32,256 bases of DNA from Gammaproteobacteria bacterium (GTDB lineage Bacteria; Pseudomonadota; Gammaproteobacteria; SZUA-21): positions 1 to 32,256 of the forward strand of contig QILK01000231.1 of assembly GCA_003233345.1 (NCBI GenBank), written 5' to 3'. The translations under genes were made by a program, and so were the position numbers. Positions 32,052 to 32,256 of this stretch are shown here, piece by piece. A model generated the notes under the pieces. That model saw only the letters and a list, made by a program, of their open reading frames with translations, was not told the origin of the DNA and did not search any database. Every line of letters starts with the position of its first letter. Positions within the stretch are counted from its first letter, which is position 1.

Positions 32052-32256
32052 AACTCTAACATAACATCTAGCTGATAGCCAAAAGCGTCGTTTTTTTGGT
32101 ATTATTTGTTAAGGCTCGATTATCACACAAGAAATAGTCATTTTCGGGAAACACTGGTGTAAACGTTAGGCAAAAATGGTAGATGACACATAAAAAGCAA
32201 AAATGTACGCGCCCCAAAAGTCACATGAAAAGGCTTGGTATTTATGAGGTCGACTT
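32052..32256. other. window end without recognised gene
   Basis: 205 AT-rich bases. A weak hairpin, CCAAAA/TTTTTGG around GCGTCG, lies near 32080-32100 and includes a T-run, so it could end transcription of the preceding gene. Nothing else is supported. Confidence 0.3.

Overview
The window looks like chromosomal DNA of a moderately AT-rich gammaproteobacterium outside the Enterobacteriaceae. Two conserved gene orders support this: lepA-lepB-(DUF4845)-rnc-era-recO-pdxJ at the left and gacA/uvrY-uvrC-pgsA-tRNAGly-tRNACys-tRNALeu at the right, the latter matching the E. coli uvrY-uvrC-pgsA-glyW-cysT-leuZ order. I cannot name a genus from the sequence alone.

Layout. Positions 1-7.3 kb: a forward housekeeping operon (glutaredoxin-like protein, EF4, signal peptidase I, DUF4845 membrane protein, RNase III, Era, RecO, PdxJ). 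It ends in a protein with a Coq4-type HDxxHx11E motif where acpS normally sits. Positions 7.4-12 kb: envelope or secreted proteins. These are a phosphodiester-glycosidase-like protein, an unrecognised polytopic coiled-coil membrane protein overlapping a VWA-type lipoprotein, a small lipoprotein, and a periplasmic DUF4124-like protein with two twin-CX3C modules. Positions 12.1-19.6 kb: MOSC protein, formyltransferase, peptide deformylase, DUF445 protein, thiopurine methyltransferase, DNA polymerase IV, a TPR protein and an arsenite methyltransferase. Positions 20-25 kb: HDOD protein, a small acidic unknown, a CsrA-family protein with a 17-residue insertion, an M48 protease with two tandem YbjQ-family proteins, a small membrane protein and a BI-1/YccA-family protein. 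Positions 25-32 kb: tRNASer(UGA), GacA, an NHL-repeat protein, UvrC, PgsA, tRNAGly, tRNACys, tRNALeu(UAA) and one unrecognised AT-rich gene.

The clearest unusual feature is a 252-nt group I intron that splits tRNALeu(UAA) after U34 of the anticodon. P, Q, R and S core elements, a P7 pairing, a P1 with a U.G splice site and a terminal omega-G can all be read. It is of the type best known from cyanobacteria and plastids. Second is a pair of ~80-nt hairpins at 19.75-20.0 kb in inverted orientation, with identical 22-nt cores and compensatory changes in the stems. Third are three copies of a ~155-160 bp REP-doublet element at 11.9, 14.0 and 27.8 kb. The CsrA variant and GacA lie within 4 kb of each other, so a Gac/Csr regulatory link is possible but not shown.
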